Assembly (NCBI GenBank): GCA_018365265.1
Contig: JAGZKI010000050.1
Span: 1 to 18,229 of the forward strand
Direction of reading: 5' to 3'
Length of the DNA: 18,229 nucleotides
From: Streptococcus parasanguinis
Lineage (GTDB): Bacteria > Bacillota > Bacilli > Lactobacillales > Streptococcaceae
The notes under the pieces were generated by a model that worked only from the letters and a program-made list of their open reading frames with translations, was not told the DNA's origin and did no database searches. The stretch's first letter is position 1, and each line of letters opens with the position of its first letter. Shown here piece by piece: positions 6,011-13,403 of the stretch. Both the position numbers and the translations under genes were made by a program.

Positions 6011-6028
6011 TGGTATACTATGGTATAG
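6011..6028 (+). promoter_or_regulatory. Extended -10 promoter of the efflux operon with a direct repeat
   Basis: TGGTATACT gives an extended -10 (TATACT at 6014-6019) about 40 bases before the adaptor start; no clear -35 is seen. TGGTATA is repeated exactly 10 bases apart (6011-6017 and 6021-6027), on the same helix face over the likely transcript start, as a regulator could use. Confidence 0.55.
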
Positions 6029-6059
6029 AATAAAACGCTTTCTTTGATGGAGAAAAACG

Positions 6060-7217
6060 ATGAAGAAATTGAAAAAATGGCAACTATTTACAGCTGCAGG
6101 TGCAGCAATTGTGGTGATTGGAACAGGAAGTGTGATGATGTTTTCGCACCCAAGTACTCCTGATCAAGCAATCACGAAAGAAACTCCAATGGTGCAAACG
6201 GTCAAGGATGGATCGATCGCTTCTTCAGTCTTGTTAACTGGGAAAGTCACTGCCAACCAGGAACAGTATGTCTATTTTGATGGAACCAAAGGGGATTTGC
6301 AGTCGATTTTGGTCAATGTAGGAGATCAAGTGACGGCCGGTCAGCCAATTGTTCAGTATAGTAGTACAGAGGCCCAAACCGCTTATGATGCAGCCGTTCG
6401 TGCTGTCAATAAGGCAGATCGTCAGTTAAATGACTTACTGACAAATGGTGTGACCATTGATACGACAGGCGATGAAGAAGCAGATGCCAAATCAGCTTCG
6501 CAGACCCAGCGAACAGTCGATTCTCAAGCTAGCGATTTACGAGATGCTAAGTCGGATGCGGTCGATAATATGAACAAGGCTAAGGCTCTTCTGGATGCGA
6601 CAACAGTTAGGAGTAATACAGATGGTACCGTGGTCGAAGTCAATAAAGATGTTTCAAAATCGACTACAGGGACCAACCAAACTCTGGTTCACATTGTGAG
6701 CAACGGAAATTTACAAGTCAAAGGGGAATTGTCTGAATACAATTTGGCCAATATTTCTGAAGGTCAGGAAGTGGTCCTCACTTCCAAGGTTTATCCGGAT
6801 AAAACCTGGACAGGAAAGATTTCTTATGTAGCCAACTATCCGACTGACGCGGGTCAAGCAGGTGCCAATGCAGCAGGTGGAACACAAGGAAGCGGAGGAG
6901 CCAAGTACCCATTCACAGTAGATATTACCAGTGAAATTGGAGAACTCAAACAAGGCTTTTCTGTCAATATTGAAGTCAAAAGTTCTACTCAACATCCCCT
7001 TGTTCCCGTGACAAGTGTCATGGCTGATGGGGACACGAGTTATGTATGGACGGTCGAAAATGGCAAGGCTAAGAAAGTAAAAGTAACGCTTGGTAACGCC
7101 GATGCTGAAAACCAGGAAATCTTGTCAGGCTTGAAGAAAGATGCTCAAGTTATTGTGAATCCTAATGAGAAACTGGAAGATGGAAAAGAGATCGGAAAAT
7201 ATGACAAAATTGATTGA
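6060..7217 (+). CDS. MacA-like membrane-fusion/adaptor subunit of an ABC efflux system
   Basis: This 385-residue protein has a single N-terminal membrane segment (about 8-28) after a Lys-rich start, so most of it lies outside the cell. Two half-lipoyl segments, VNVGDQVTAGQPIVQY (85-100) and TTVRSNTDGTVVEVNKDV (181-198), flank a helical hairpin of about 75 residues rich in Ala, Asp, Gln and Lys. A beta-barrel and C-terminal membrane-proximal domain follow. This is the layout of MacA/YknX adaptors, which in Gram-positives work with a MacB-like ABC transporter without an outer-membrane channel. A Gly/Ala-rich stretch (AGANAAGGTQGSGGA) lies in the barrel region. GGAG at 6049-6052 sets the start. 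The gene overlaps the ATPase gene by 17 bases, so translation is coupled. The pneumococcal counterpart next to gor is Spr0693, as I recall; substrate uncertain, possibly peptides or antibiotics. Confidence 0.9.
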   Translation: MKKLKKWQLFTAAGAAIVVIGTGSVMMFSHPSTPDQAITKETPMVQTVKDGSIASSVLLTGKVTANQEQYVYFDGTKGDLQSILVNVGDQVTAGQPIVQYSSTEAQTAYDAAVRAVNKADRQLNDLLTNGVTIDTTGDEEADAKSASQTQRTVDSQASDLRDAKSDAVDNMNKAKALLDATTVRSNTDGTVVEVNKDVSKSTTGTNQTLVHIVSNGNLQVKGELSEYNLANISEGQEVVLTSKVYPDKTWTGKISYVANYPTDAGQAGANAAGGTQGSGGAKYPFTVDITSEIGELKQGFSVNIEVKSSTQHPLVPVTSVMADGDTSYVWTVENGKAKKVKVTLGNADAENQEILSGLKKDAQVIVNPNEKLEDGKEIGKYDKID

Positions 7218-7896
7218 ACTAAAAGGAATCAATAAAACCTATAAAAATGGGGATCAGGAACTTCGTGTCTTAAAAGACATCGATTTAGAAGTCGAAGAGG
7301 GAGAATTTGTGGCCATTATGGGTCCATCTGGCTCAGGGAAATCGACCTTGATGAACGTCATTGGCTTGTTGGACCGCCCGACCAGTGGAGAGTATTTCCT
7401 AGAAGGTCAGGAGGTTGGAAATCTCAGTGAGAAAAAATTAGCACGTGTTCGAAATGAACAGATCGGTTTTGTCTTTCAACAATTCTTTCTTCTCTCCAAG
7501 CTCAATGCCTTTCAAAATGTAGAACTGCCTCTCATTTATGCAGGAGTTCATCCTGCTAAACGGAAGGAATTAGCTGAGCAGTACCTTGAAAAGGTAGAGC
7601 TCCATTCTCGCATGCACCATTTGCCTTCAGAGCTCTCAGGGGGTCAAAAACAGCGGGTTGCGATAGCTCGAGCTCTCGTCAATCAGCCAGCCATCGTCTT
7701 AGCAGATGAGCCGACTGGAGCCCTAGATACCAAGACAGGGGAGCAAATAATGGACTTGTTAACCAAGCTAAACCAAGAAGGAAAAACCATTATCATGGTT
7801 ACACACGAGCCAGAAATTGCAGCCTTTGCGCATCGTCGCATCGTCATTCGTGATGGAGTGATCTCCTCAGATAGCAAGCTGGAAAGGGGGACCTAA
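7201..7896 (+). CDS. MacB/YknY-type ABC transporter ATP-binding protein
   Basis: This 231-residue nucleotide-binding subunit has all ATPase motifs in order: Walker A GPSGSGKST (41-49), Q-loop at 93-94, ABC signature LSGGQ (145-149), Walker B IVLADEP (165-171), D-loop GALD and switch His202. The sequence is of the LolD/MacB/FtsE class, which pairs with FtsX-fold permeases. I place the start at ATG 7201 (MTKLIELKGINKTY), where family members begin; an ATG at 7165 would add 12 residues inside the adaptor's coding end. The gene overlaps the adaptor by 17 bases and its TAA overlaps the permease ATG as TAATG. ATP hydrolysis in the cytoplasm drives the pump by mechanical coupling. Confidence 0.95.
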   Translation: MTKLIELKGINKTYKNGDQELRVLKDIDLEVEEGEFVAIMGPSGSGKSTLMNVIGLLDRPTSGEYFLEGQEVGNLSEKKLARVRNEQIGFVFQQFFLLSKLNAFQNVELPLIYAGVHPAKRKELAEQYLEKVELHSRMHHLPSELSGGQKQRVAIARALVNQPAIVLADEPTGALDTKTGEQIMDLLTKLNQEGKTIIMVTHEPEIAAFAHRRIVIRDGVISSDSKLERGT

Positions 7897-9233
7897 TGCA
7901 AAATTGGAAATTTGCGATCAGCTCAATTATGAGCCATAAATTACGGTCTTTCTTGACCATGGTGGGGATCATTATTGGGGTCGCTTCTGTGGTTGTCATC
8001 ATGGCTCTGGGAGATGGTATGAAAGCTGGTGTCACCAAGACCTTCACCAAGGACCAAGAGTATGTACAAATCTCCTATTCTCCCAATAAGAGTGGCTATG
8101 TAACAGGAATCAATATTGGCCCTTCTGAAGATACAGGAGAAGGCGGAGGCGAAAGTGGCCCTGCAGCTGAAGACCGAGGGATGGCTGCTCCATCGGATAT
8201 CGATGGGGAAAACGCTGAAGATGTTGATGGTCAAGTCCAAGAAGCACCGCCAGTTGTGCAAGAATCTTGGGTTAAGGAATTAACCAAGATTCAAGGCATC
8301 GATGGTTACTATGTTAGCAATACCTCCAATGCAACCATTGCTTTTCAAAAGAAAAAAGCAGAAGGGGTAAACATCCAAGGGGTAAATGAAACCTATTTTT
8401 CTGTCAAAAAGGTTGAGCTCTTATCTGGGCGAAAATTAACCCCTTCAGACTATAGTAATTTCTCACGGGTAGTGCTCCTTGATGAAGGATTAGCTCAACA
8501 ATTATTTGGAACGGAGAATCCACTGAATCAGGTGGTCTCTGTTGGGGACAACAATTATCGTGTCGTTGGAATTTTCAAGGATCCAAATGCAGGGACAGCC
8601 CTCTATGGAGCTTCTTCAGGTGGAAGTGCCTTGATGGCCAATACACAACTCGCCTCTGAATTCGGAACGGATGAAATTCAAAATATTGTCGTCCATGTAC
8701 CGAATGTGAAAGAAATCAAATCTGTTGGGATCGAAGCTGCTCAAAAACTAACAGAGCTTTCAGGTGTTCGCCAAGGAGAATTCCAAATCTTTAATTTGGA
8801 TAGCATCCTAGAGGAAACCAATAAAGTAGTAGGAATTATGACATCAGTAATCGGAGCTATTGCTGGGATTTCTCTCTTAGTTGGTGGGATTGGAGTCATG
8901 AATATCATGTTGGTTTCTGTCACTGAGCGGACGAGAGAAATTGGACTTCGCAAAGCATTGGGAGCAACCCGAGGTAAGATTTTGGTTCAATTTTTGATTG
9001 AGTCGATGGTCTTGACCATCATTGGTGGGCTGATTGGACTTGGTCTTGCTTATGGTGTGAATAGCTTGATTACTACACTCGCAGCAGCCTCCCTAGAAGG
9101 ACCACCGATTATTTCCTTAAATGTCGCTATCGGCAGTATTATTTTCTCTGCTTTTGTAGGCATCATCTTTGGAATTTTACCAGCGAATAAGGCTTCTAAG
9201 TTAAATCCGATCGAAGCACTGCGTTATGAATAA
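7896..9233 (+). CDS. MacB/YknZ-type ABC transporter permease (FtsX fold)
   Basis: This 445-residue protein has one N-terminal membrane helix (about 19-38), a large extracellular domain, and three C-terminal helices (about 312-340, 363-388, 408-430), the four-helix type VII ABC layout. The coupling segment ERTREIGLRKALGA (344-357) and the ending NKASKLNPIEALRYE are hallmarks of MacB/FtsX permeases. Residues 75-123 form a Gly/Pro-rich acidic linker with 14 Asp/Glu and a single Arg. It is inserted between the first strand and the conserved WVKELTKIQGIDGYYV block, and I do not recall it in the pneumococcal homologue. Translation is coupled to the ATPase by a one-base overlap. Together with the adaptor it forms an energy-driven exporter or envelope stress pump. 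Confidence 0.94.
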   Translation: MQNWKFAISSIMSHKLRSFLTMVGIIIGVASVVVIMALGDGMKAGVTKTFTKDQEYVQISYSPNKSGYVTGINIGPSEDTGEGGGESGPAAEDRGMAAPSDIDGENAEDVDGQVQEAPPVVQESWVKELTKIQGIDGYYVSNTSNATIAFQKKKAEGVNIQGVNETYFSVKKVELLSGRKLTPSDYSNFSRVVLLDEGLAQQLFGTENPLNQVVSVGDNNYRVVGIFKDPNAGTALYGASSGGSALMANTQLASEFGTDEIQNIVVHVPNVKEIKSVGIEAAQKLTELSGVRQGEFQIFNLDSILEETNKVVGIMTSVIGAIAGISLLVGGIGVMNIMLVSVTERTREIGLRKALGATRGKILVQFLIESMVLTIIGGLIGLGLAYGVNSLITTLAAASLEGPPIISLNVAIGSIIFSAFVGIIFGILPANKASKLNPIEALRYE

Positions 9234-9236
9234 AAA

Positions 9237-9285
9237 ATAGGAGCGAGTCAGGATGAATTGCTTAAGATTCTCCACGCTCCTTTTT
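9237..9285 (+). terminator. Terminator of the efflux operon
   Basis: GGAGCG (9240-9245) pairs with CGCTCC (9275-9280), followed by TTTTT. The enclosed arm contains a second GAAT/ATTC pairing. It starts a few bases after the permease stop. Confidence 0.8.
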
Positions 9286-9450
9286 GATGCTGTTTTGGAA
9301 TAGCTTGTCGAAACCTTGTCTTATACAGGTCAAACAATTTGGACAGTCAACGACGGTCTTCAGATGTTTTTGAGTATTCATTCAAGAAGCTGCATTTTTT
9401 CTTCTACCTTATTTTTGTTTAATTGGTAAATATTAGTGAATTTCTGGCCT
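9286..9450. other. Intergenic stretch before lysS with no gene found
   Basis: No credible reading frame or RNA gene is seen, and there is no T-box-like leader. CTTGTC occurs twice (in 9304-9320, flanking GAAAC). The minus-strand reading has a faint likeness to the start of pneumococcal BOX elements, too weak to call. It may hold a degenerate streptococcal intergenic repeat. Confidence 0.25.
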
Positions 9451-9455
9451 AAATA

Positions 9456-9464
9456 TGATAGAAT
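9456..9464 (+). promoter_or_regulatory. Extended -10 promoter of lysS
   Basis: TGATAGAAT (TG, one base, TAGAAT) lies 27 bases before the lysS ATG, with GGAGG between. No good -35 is present at 16-18 bases. The same GATAGAATAG string is in the tuf promoter. Confidence 0.6.
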
Positions 9465-9491
9465 AGGGAAGAATAACTTAGGAGGTTCCAA

Positions 9492-10982
9492 ATGACTACT
9501 GAACATATGGAAGAATTGAATGACCAGCAGATTGTCCGTCGTGAGAAAATGGCGGCCCTTCGTGAACAAGGAATCGATCCATTTGGAAAGCGATTCGAAC
9601 GTACTGCAAATTCAGGTCAATTAAAAGAAAAATATTCAGAATTAGATAAAGAACAACTCCACGACTTGAACGAAACAGCTATTATTGCCGGTCGTCTTGT
9701 AACAAAACGTGGAAAAGGAAAGGTTGGCTTTGCCCATCTTCAAGACCGTGAAGGTCAAATTCAGATCTACGTTCGTAAGGATGCAGTTGGAGAAGAAAAC
9801 TACGAGATCTTCAAAAAAGCAGACCTTGGTGATTTCCTTGGTGTTGAAGGGGAAATCATGCGCACAGACATGGGTGAACTTTCGATTAAAGCAACTCATA
9901 TCACTCACTTGTCAAAAGCCCTTCGTCCTTTGCCTGAAAAATTCCACGGACTTTCAGACGTTGAAACCATCTATCGCAAACGTTATTTGGATTTGATTTC
10001 AAACCGTGAAAGCTTCGAACGTTTTGTAACCCGTTCAAAAATTATCTCTGAAATCCGTCGTTATTTAGATGGTCAAGGATTCCTTGAAGTGGAAACACCA
10101 GTGCTTCACAATGAAGCTGGTGGTGCGGCTGCCAAACCATTTATCACTCACCACAATGCGCAAAATATTGACATGGTGCTTCGTATCGCGACTGAGCTTC
10201 ACTTGAAACGTTTGATTGTAGGTGGGATGGAACGCGTCTATGAAATTGGACGGATCTTCCGTAACGAGGGAATGGATGCTACTCACAACCCTGAATTCAC
10301 TTCGATCGAAGTCTACCAAGCTTACGCTGACTTCCACGATATCATGGACTTAACTGAAGGCATTATCCAACATGCTGCGAAAGCGGTCCATGGTGATGGT
10401 CCAATTGACTACCAAGGAACAGAAATCAAAATCAACGAACCATTCAAACGGGTTCACATGGTTGATGCGATCAAAGAAATCACAGGTGTTGACTTCTGGA
10501 AAGACATGACCTTTGAAGAAGCTGTAGCACTGGCAAACGAAAAACATGTACCAGTTGAAAAACACTACACAGAAGTGGGACAAATTATCAATGCCTTCTT
10601 CGAAGAATTCGTTGAAGAAACCTTGACACAACCAACTTTTGTTTACGGTCACCCAGTAGCAGTATCTCCATTGGCTAAGAAAAATCCAGAAGATCCACGC
10701 TTCACTGACCGTTTCGAACTCTTTATCATGACCAAAGAGTATGCCAATGCCTTCACGGAATTGAATGATCCAATCGATCAATTGCAACGGTTTGAAGCGC
10801 AAGCGCGTGCCAAAGAATTGGGAGATGACGAGGCTACAGGCATCGACTATGACTATGTTGAAGCCCTTGAATATGGTATGCCACCAACAGGTGGACTTGG
10901 AATTGGTATTGACCGTCTCGTTATGTTGTTGACCAATGTAACAACGATTCGCGACGTCCTTCTCTTCCCAACTATGAAATAA
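9492..10982 (+). CDS. lysS: Lysyl-tRNA synthetase, class II
   Basis: This 496-residue enzyme charges tRNA-Lys with lysine using ATP. An N-terminal OB-fold anticodon-binding domain (about 60-145, with IIAGRLVTKRGKGKVGFAHLQD) precedes the class II catalytic core. The core has motif 1 around FLEVETPVLHNEAGGAAAKPF (198-217), motif 2 FRNEGMDATHNPEFTSIE (256-273), and motif 3 GGLGIGIDRLVML (467-479) with the ATP-binding Arg475. Length matches bacterial LysRS. ATG 9492 follows TTAGGAGG by six bases. Codon use (CGT Arg, GGT Gly, AAC Asn) is that of a highly expressed gene. It is a single-gene unit with its own promoter and a shared terminator. Confidence 0.98.
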   Translation: MTTEHMEELNDQQIVRREKMAALREQGIDPFGKRFERTANSGQLKEKYSELDKEQLHDLNETAIIAGRLVTKRGKGKVGFAHLQDREGQIQIYVRKDAVGEENYEIFKKADLGDFLGVEGEIMRTDMGELSIKATHITHLSKALRPLPEKFHGLSDVETIYRKRYLDLISNRESFERFVTRSKIISEIRRYLDGQGFLEVETPVLHNEAGGAAAKPFITHHNAQNIDMVLRIATELHLKRLIVGGMERVYEIGRIFRNEGMDATHNPEFTSIEVYQAYADFHDIMDLTEGIIQHAAKAVHGDGPIDYQGTEIKINEPFKRVHMVDAIKEITGVDFWKDMTFEEAVALANEKHVPVEKHYTEVGQIINAFFEEFVEETLTQPTFVYGHPVAVSPLAKKNPEDPRFTDRFELFIMTKEYANAFTELNDPIDQLQRFEAQARAKELGDDEATGIDYDYVEALEYGMPPTGGLGIGIDRLVMLLTNVTTIRDVLLFPTMK

Positions 10983-10990
10983 GCTAAAAG

Positions 10991-11021
10991 AAAACACTGA
11001 TCGCAAGATCAGTGTTTTTTT
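10991..11021. terminator. Bidirectional terminator between lysS and the phosphatase gene
   Basis: AAAACACTGATC (10991-11002) pairs perfectly with GATCAGTGTTTT (11007-11018) around a stable GCAA tetraloop, followed by a T-run. The convergent gene's stop (11020-11022) abuts it. Confidence 0.93.
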
Positions 11022-11643
11022 AGTCCTCTAAATAAGAGGTGTCGTTCCATGTATCTAAGTGATAGTGCTCAAAATCATCTGTTGTCAGAATCGTCACGCT
11101 GGCATTATCTAGTCCGCCATTTTTGCGGAGTTCTCCTGTTTCATAACCAAGCAAGGTTCGAATAGAAGCAGTTAAATTAGCTCCGTGTCCAACGATGAGG
11201 ACAGTATCGAGCTCTTTTTCTTTCAGGCTTTTTACAAAATCACAGGTACGTTTGGTCGTTTCATAGACAGATTCTGCATCAAAGATTTCATTTTGAAAGC
11301 GGGCGAGGTTATGGCGAAAGGCATCCATTTGTTGGGGATAGATAGCTGAAATGGTAGAAATTTTAGCACCTTCCAGTTTTCCCAAATTCCATTCACGAAG
11401 AGCAGGCGTTGCTTGCAATTCTAGAGGTGTCTCCAATTGATCGAGGAGGATCTGTGCGGTATGGACTGTTCGTGGTAGATCACTTGCAAAGGCTGCATCA
11501 AAAGGAACAGTAGCCAGGTGCTTTCCTAATTTTTCAAGCTGATGAATAGAGGCTGGTAACAGCGGAGAATCGCCATTTGATCCCTGAAAACGTCCTTCTT
11601 CATTCCATTCTGTCCGTCCGTGTCGAATAAAATATAGTTTCAC
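11020..11643 (-). CDS. Histidine phosphatase superfamily protein (phosphoglycerate mutase-like)
   Basis: This 207-residue protein has the branch-1 histidine phosphatase signature LYFIRHGRTEWN, with the phospho-acceptor His8 flanked by Arg7. Other expected active-site residues are Arg58 in SDLPRTVHTA, the acid Glu84 in ALREWNLGKLEG, and His153 in LIVGHGANL. Many bacterial members annotated gpmB are broad phosphatases rather than glycolytic mutases, and the short length fits cofactor-dependent phosphatases of that kind; the substrate is not evident. The start is GTG 11643, eight bases after AAGGAG, because the family motif begins immediately afterwards. It follows the ybaK-like gene by 22 bases and is probably cotranscribed with it. 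Confidence 0.88.
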   Translation of the reverse strand: MKLYFIRHGRTEWNEEGRFQGSNGDSPLLPASIHQLEKLGKHLATVPFDAAFASDLPRTVHTAQILLDQLETPLELQATPALREWNLGKLEGAKISTISAIYPQQMDAFRHNLARFQNEIFDAESVYETTKRTCDFVKSLKEKELDTVLIVGHGANLTASIRTLLGYETGELRKNGGLDNASVTILTTDDFEHYHLDTWNDTSYLED

Positions 11644-11665
11644 AATCTTGTCTCCTTCTCTGTCA

Positions 11666-12139
11666 TTATTCTAAAATATCTGCAAAAGTCGCTTGTACGA
11701 AGTCTGCTAGAAGTTGTGGTTTGATTTGAATACTATGGCCGATTTCCCCAGCAGATACGATCATGGTTTCTAACTGAAGGGCTGATTCATCGATAAAGAT
11801 TGGGAAAGAATGCTTTTGACGAATGCCCACCGGATTATTGGCCCCATGAATATAACCCGTTGTTTTTTCGAGATCCTTTTGAGGAATCATAGCCACTTTC
11901 TTATTGCCCGATAATTTGGCCAATTTTTTCTCTGAAAGATGTTCCGTAATAGGAATGATCCCAATCACAGGCCCTGTTTTATCTCCTTTGAGAGCTAGGG
12001 TTTTGAAAATAGTAGAGCGATCAATCCCTTCTGGTAAGATCCCTTCTAAAGCGTTGATTTGTAAGCCTACGTGCTCAATTTTTGCTTTAGTCAAGATCTG
12101 CTCGACTAAGGTTTTTTTCACTTTATTTTTTTTTGCCAT
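11666..12139 (-). CDS. ybaK: YbaK/EbsC-type Cys-tRNA(Pro) deacylase
   Basis: This 157-residue protein has the single-domain YbaK fold length and motifs: IFKTLALKG with the catalytic-type Lys46, GYIHGANNPVG (95-105) corresponding to the family's GYxxGxxxPxG loop, and IVSAGEIGHSIQI (127-139) near the C-terminus. YbaK hydrolyses cysteine wrongly attached to tRNA-Pro by prolyl-tRNA synthetase, a trans-editing step in translation fidelity. The first residues (MAKKNKVKKT) are very basic and may help tRNA binding. ATG 12139 follows AAAGGAG by six bases. It heads a two-gene operon with the histidine phosphatase; a functional link between the two is not obvious. Confidence 0.92.
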   Translation of the reverse strand: MAKKNKVKKTLVEQILTKAKIEHVGLQINALEGILPEGIDRSTIFKTLALKGDKTGPVIGIIPITEHLSEKKLAKLSGNKKVAMIPQKDLEKTTGYIHGANNPVGIRQKHSFPIFIDESALQLETMIVSAGEIGHSIQIKPQLLADFVQATFADILE

Positions 12140-12188
12140 GGCTTTCTCCTTTTCTCTTTTTCTCTACAAAATCAGATTTCATTAGACC

Positions 12189-12197
12189 ATTATAACA
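12189..12197 (-). promoter_or_regulatory. Extended -10 promoter of the ybaK operon
   Basis: On the minus strand the sequence reads TGTTATAAT, a perfect extended -10, about 50 bases before the ybaK start. The -35 region is weak. Confidence 0.6.
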
Positions 12198-12225
12198 TAT
12201 AATAGCGACGATATTGTCTTCTCCT

Positions 12226-12275
12226 TAAAAATAGAAAACAGCAGAAAAAGTGAAAACCACTTGATCTGCTGTTTT
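12226..12275 (-). terminator. Terminator of the GH25 muramidase gene
   Basis: AAAACAGCAGA (12235-12245) pairs with TCTGCTGTTTT (12265-12275), with an inner AGTG/CACT pairing. Read on the minus strand it is followed by a T-rich tail. It begins five bases after the stop codon. Confidence 0.8.
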
Positions 12276-12279
12276 AAGG

Positions 12280-13155
12280 CTATGAGGAAGAGCCATCTTT
12301 TTGTACCTTGAAAAGTTTCCGATAAATCGCTTCTTGGTCTTGCGTCGGAGCAATTTGGTTGAGATCCAAGTAGTGTGAGAATCCATTTAATTGCCCTTGA
12401 GAGGTATATTGATGCAAGTCGTATTCCGTGTTGGTATCTGGCGCGGCATTATAGTAGCCATCATCAAATCCATAAGTAGGAATCCAAAGAGCCGTAAATT
12501 TATCAGTGGAGATACTATGTTCTTCCATGAAGTAGGTTCCGATATAGAGTCCAATATTTTTTGCACCCAAAGCTTGTAGTTTTGCTCGGAAAGCTTCAAC
12601 GCCTGCATTCATATCCTTCATGGTTTTTTCCTCAACGTCTAACCAATAGTAGGTCGGTTTGTAAGGAGAAGCAGCCTTGTAAAATTCCTCTGCTTCTTTT
12701 TCCATTTCTTTTTTATCCTTAGCAGCGACATAAGCATAGACTGCGACAGGGATATTTCGTTTTTGGAATTCTTGGATATGGGTTTTAAAAGATTTATCCA
12801 GACCATTTAAGTAGGTTGCTGCATTTTCCTTTTTAGCTTGAGCCCCACTATGGACACGAACGATCACACCTCCCACATTTTGGGAGAGGACATCGTAATC
12901 AATTTCACTAGGCAATTGCCAGCCTGAGATATCAATGATCGGGCGGCCAACCAGTTCTGGATTGATGTCTTCTTCTTTTTTAGAAGAAGAGCTTGCAGTA
13001 GTTGTTTTTCGAGGTGTATTGGAGTTCGGAATGGTTTTAGTTGTTTCTTGTCGCTCTCTGGCTTGAAGATCGGCAATCGTTCGTGAAAGAACGAGAAAAG
13101 AAATGATACCGATAAAAAAGACTAAGAGAACAACGGGTTTTATCCTTTTTCTCAT
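12280..13155 (-). CDS. Membrane-anchored GH25-family muramidase (lysozyme)
   Basis: This 291-residue protein has a basic start and a single membrane segment (about 8-24) without a clear cleavage site, then a Ser/Thr/Lys-rich linker to about residue 68 and a GH25 domain. The catalytic signature is present: Asp75 in IDISGWQ, Asp173 and Glu175 in YYWLDVEE, and Asp264 in HYLDLNQ. It probably cuts the glycan beta-1,4 link between MurNAc and GlcNAc on the outer membrane face, as a signal-anchored wall-remodelling enzyme rather than a phage endolysin. No holin, amidase or cell-wall-binding repeats accompany it. It lies divergent from ftsW. No ribosome-binding site precedes ATG 13155, and the promoter's -10 ends only eight bases upstream, so the mRNA may be leaderless. 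Confidence 0.88.
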   Translation of the reverse strand: MRKRIKPVVLLVFFIGIISFLVLSRTIADLQARERQETTKTIPNSNTPRKTTTASSSSKKEEDINPELVGRPIIDISGWQLPSEIDYDVLSQNVGGVIVRVHSGAQAKKENAATYLNGLDKSFKTHIQEFQKRNIPVAVYAYVAAKDKKEMEKEAEEFYKAASPYKPTYYWLDVEEKTMKDMNAGVEAFRAKLQALGAKNIGLYIGTYFMEEHSISTDKFTALWIPTYGFDDGYYNAAPDTNTEYDLHQYTSQGQLNGFSHYLDLNQIAPTQDQEAIYRKLFKVQKDGSSS

Positions 13156-13163
13156 ACAGAAAC

Positions 13164-13192
13164 ATTTTACCGTAAAAAAAACGAAAAGGCAA
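13164..13192 (-). promoter_or_regulatory. Promoter of the GH25 gene, very close to its start codon
   Basis: On the minus strand TTGCCT (13192-13187), a 17-base spacer and TAAAAT (13169-13164). With initiation six to eight bases past the -10, the transcript would start at or within about two bases of ATG 13155. A GCTGA-TT-TCAGC palindrome lies upstream at 13212-13223. Confidence 0.6.
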
Positions 13193-13344
13193 AACTTAAT
13201 GCTTAAAAGATGCTGATTTCAGCTATTATTTTCAAAAAAAAGGAATCTTTTCATCGAAAAAGGATAAAAATATATGAAAATAAGAAGAATGATCAGAATA
13301 TTTCTTGAAAATAGGGAAGAAGCCGAATCTTTTCTGGCCTTTCC

Positions 13345-13373
13345 TTGGTTTTGCTTCTTAAAAATGATATAAT
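13345..13373 (+). promoter_or_regulatory. Promoter of ftsW (and probably ppc)
   Basis: TTGGTT (13345-13350), a 17-base spacer and TATAAT (13368-13373), with TG one base before the -10. It lies 30 bases before the ftsW ATG. Confidence 0.8.
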
Positions 13374-13403
13374 GAAGGTTGAACATTAGGAATATGGTGA
13401 ATT

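Noticed and set aside
7165..7200. Upstream ATG that would extend the efflux ATPase by 12 residues
   Set aside because: The extension lies wholly in the adaptor's coding end and homologous ATPases begin at the MTKLIEL position.
9286..9491. T-box or lysine riboswitch before lysS
   Set aside because: No T-box consensus, specifier structure or L-box core is present, and the promoter lies only 27 bases before the start codon.
10350..11006. A 218-codon minus-strand frame opposite lysS
   Set aside because: It is a shadow of the strongly codon-biased lysS gene, rich in Phe, Cys and Trp, without a ribosome site, and runs over the terminator.
12280..13155. Phage endolysin origin for the GH25 protein
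   Set aside because: It has an N-terminal membrane anchor, no wall-binding repeats, and no phage genes nearby.
13274..13372. A 32-codon plus-strand frame (starts MKIRRMIRIFLENREEAE) in the GH25-ftsW spacer
   Set aside because: Its 3' part runs through the -35 and -10 of the ftsW promoter, the ribosome site is weak, and the product looks random.
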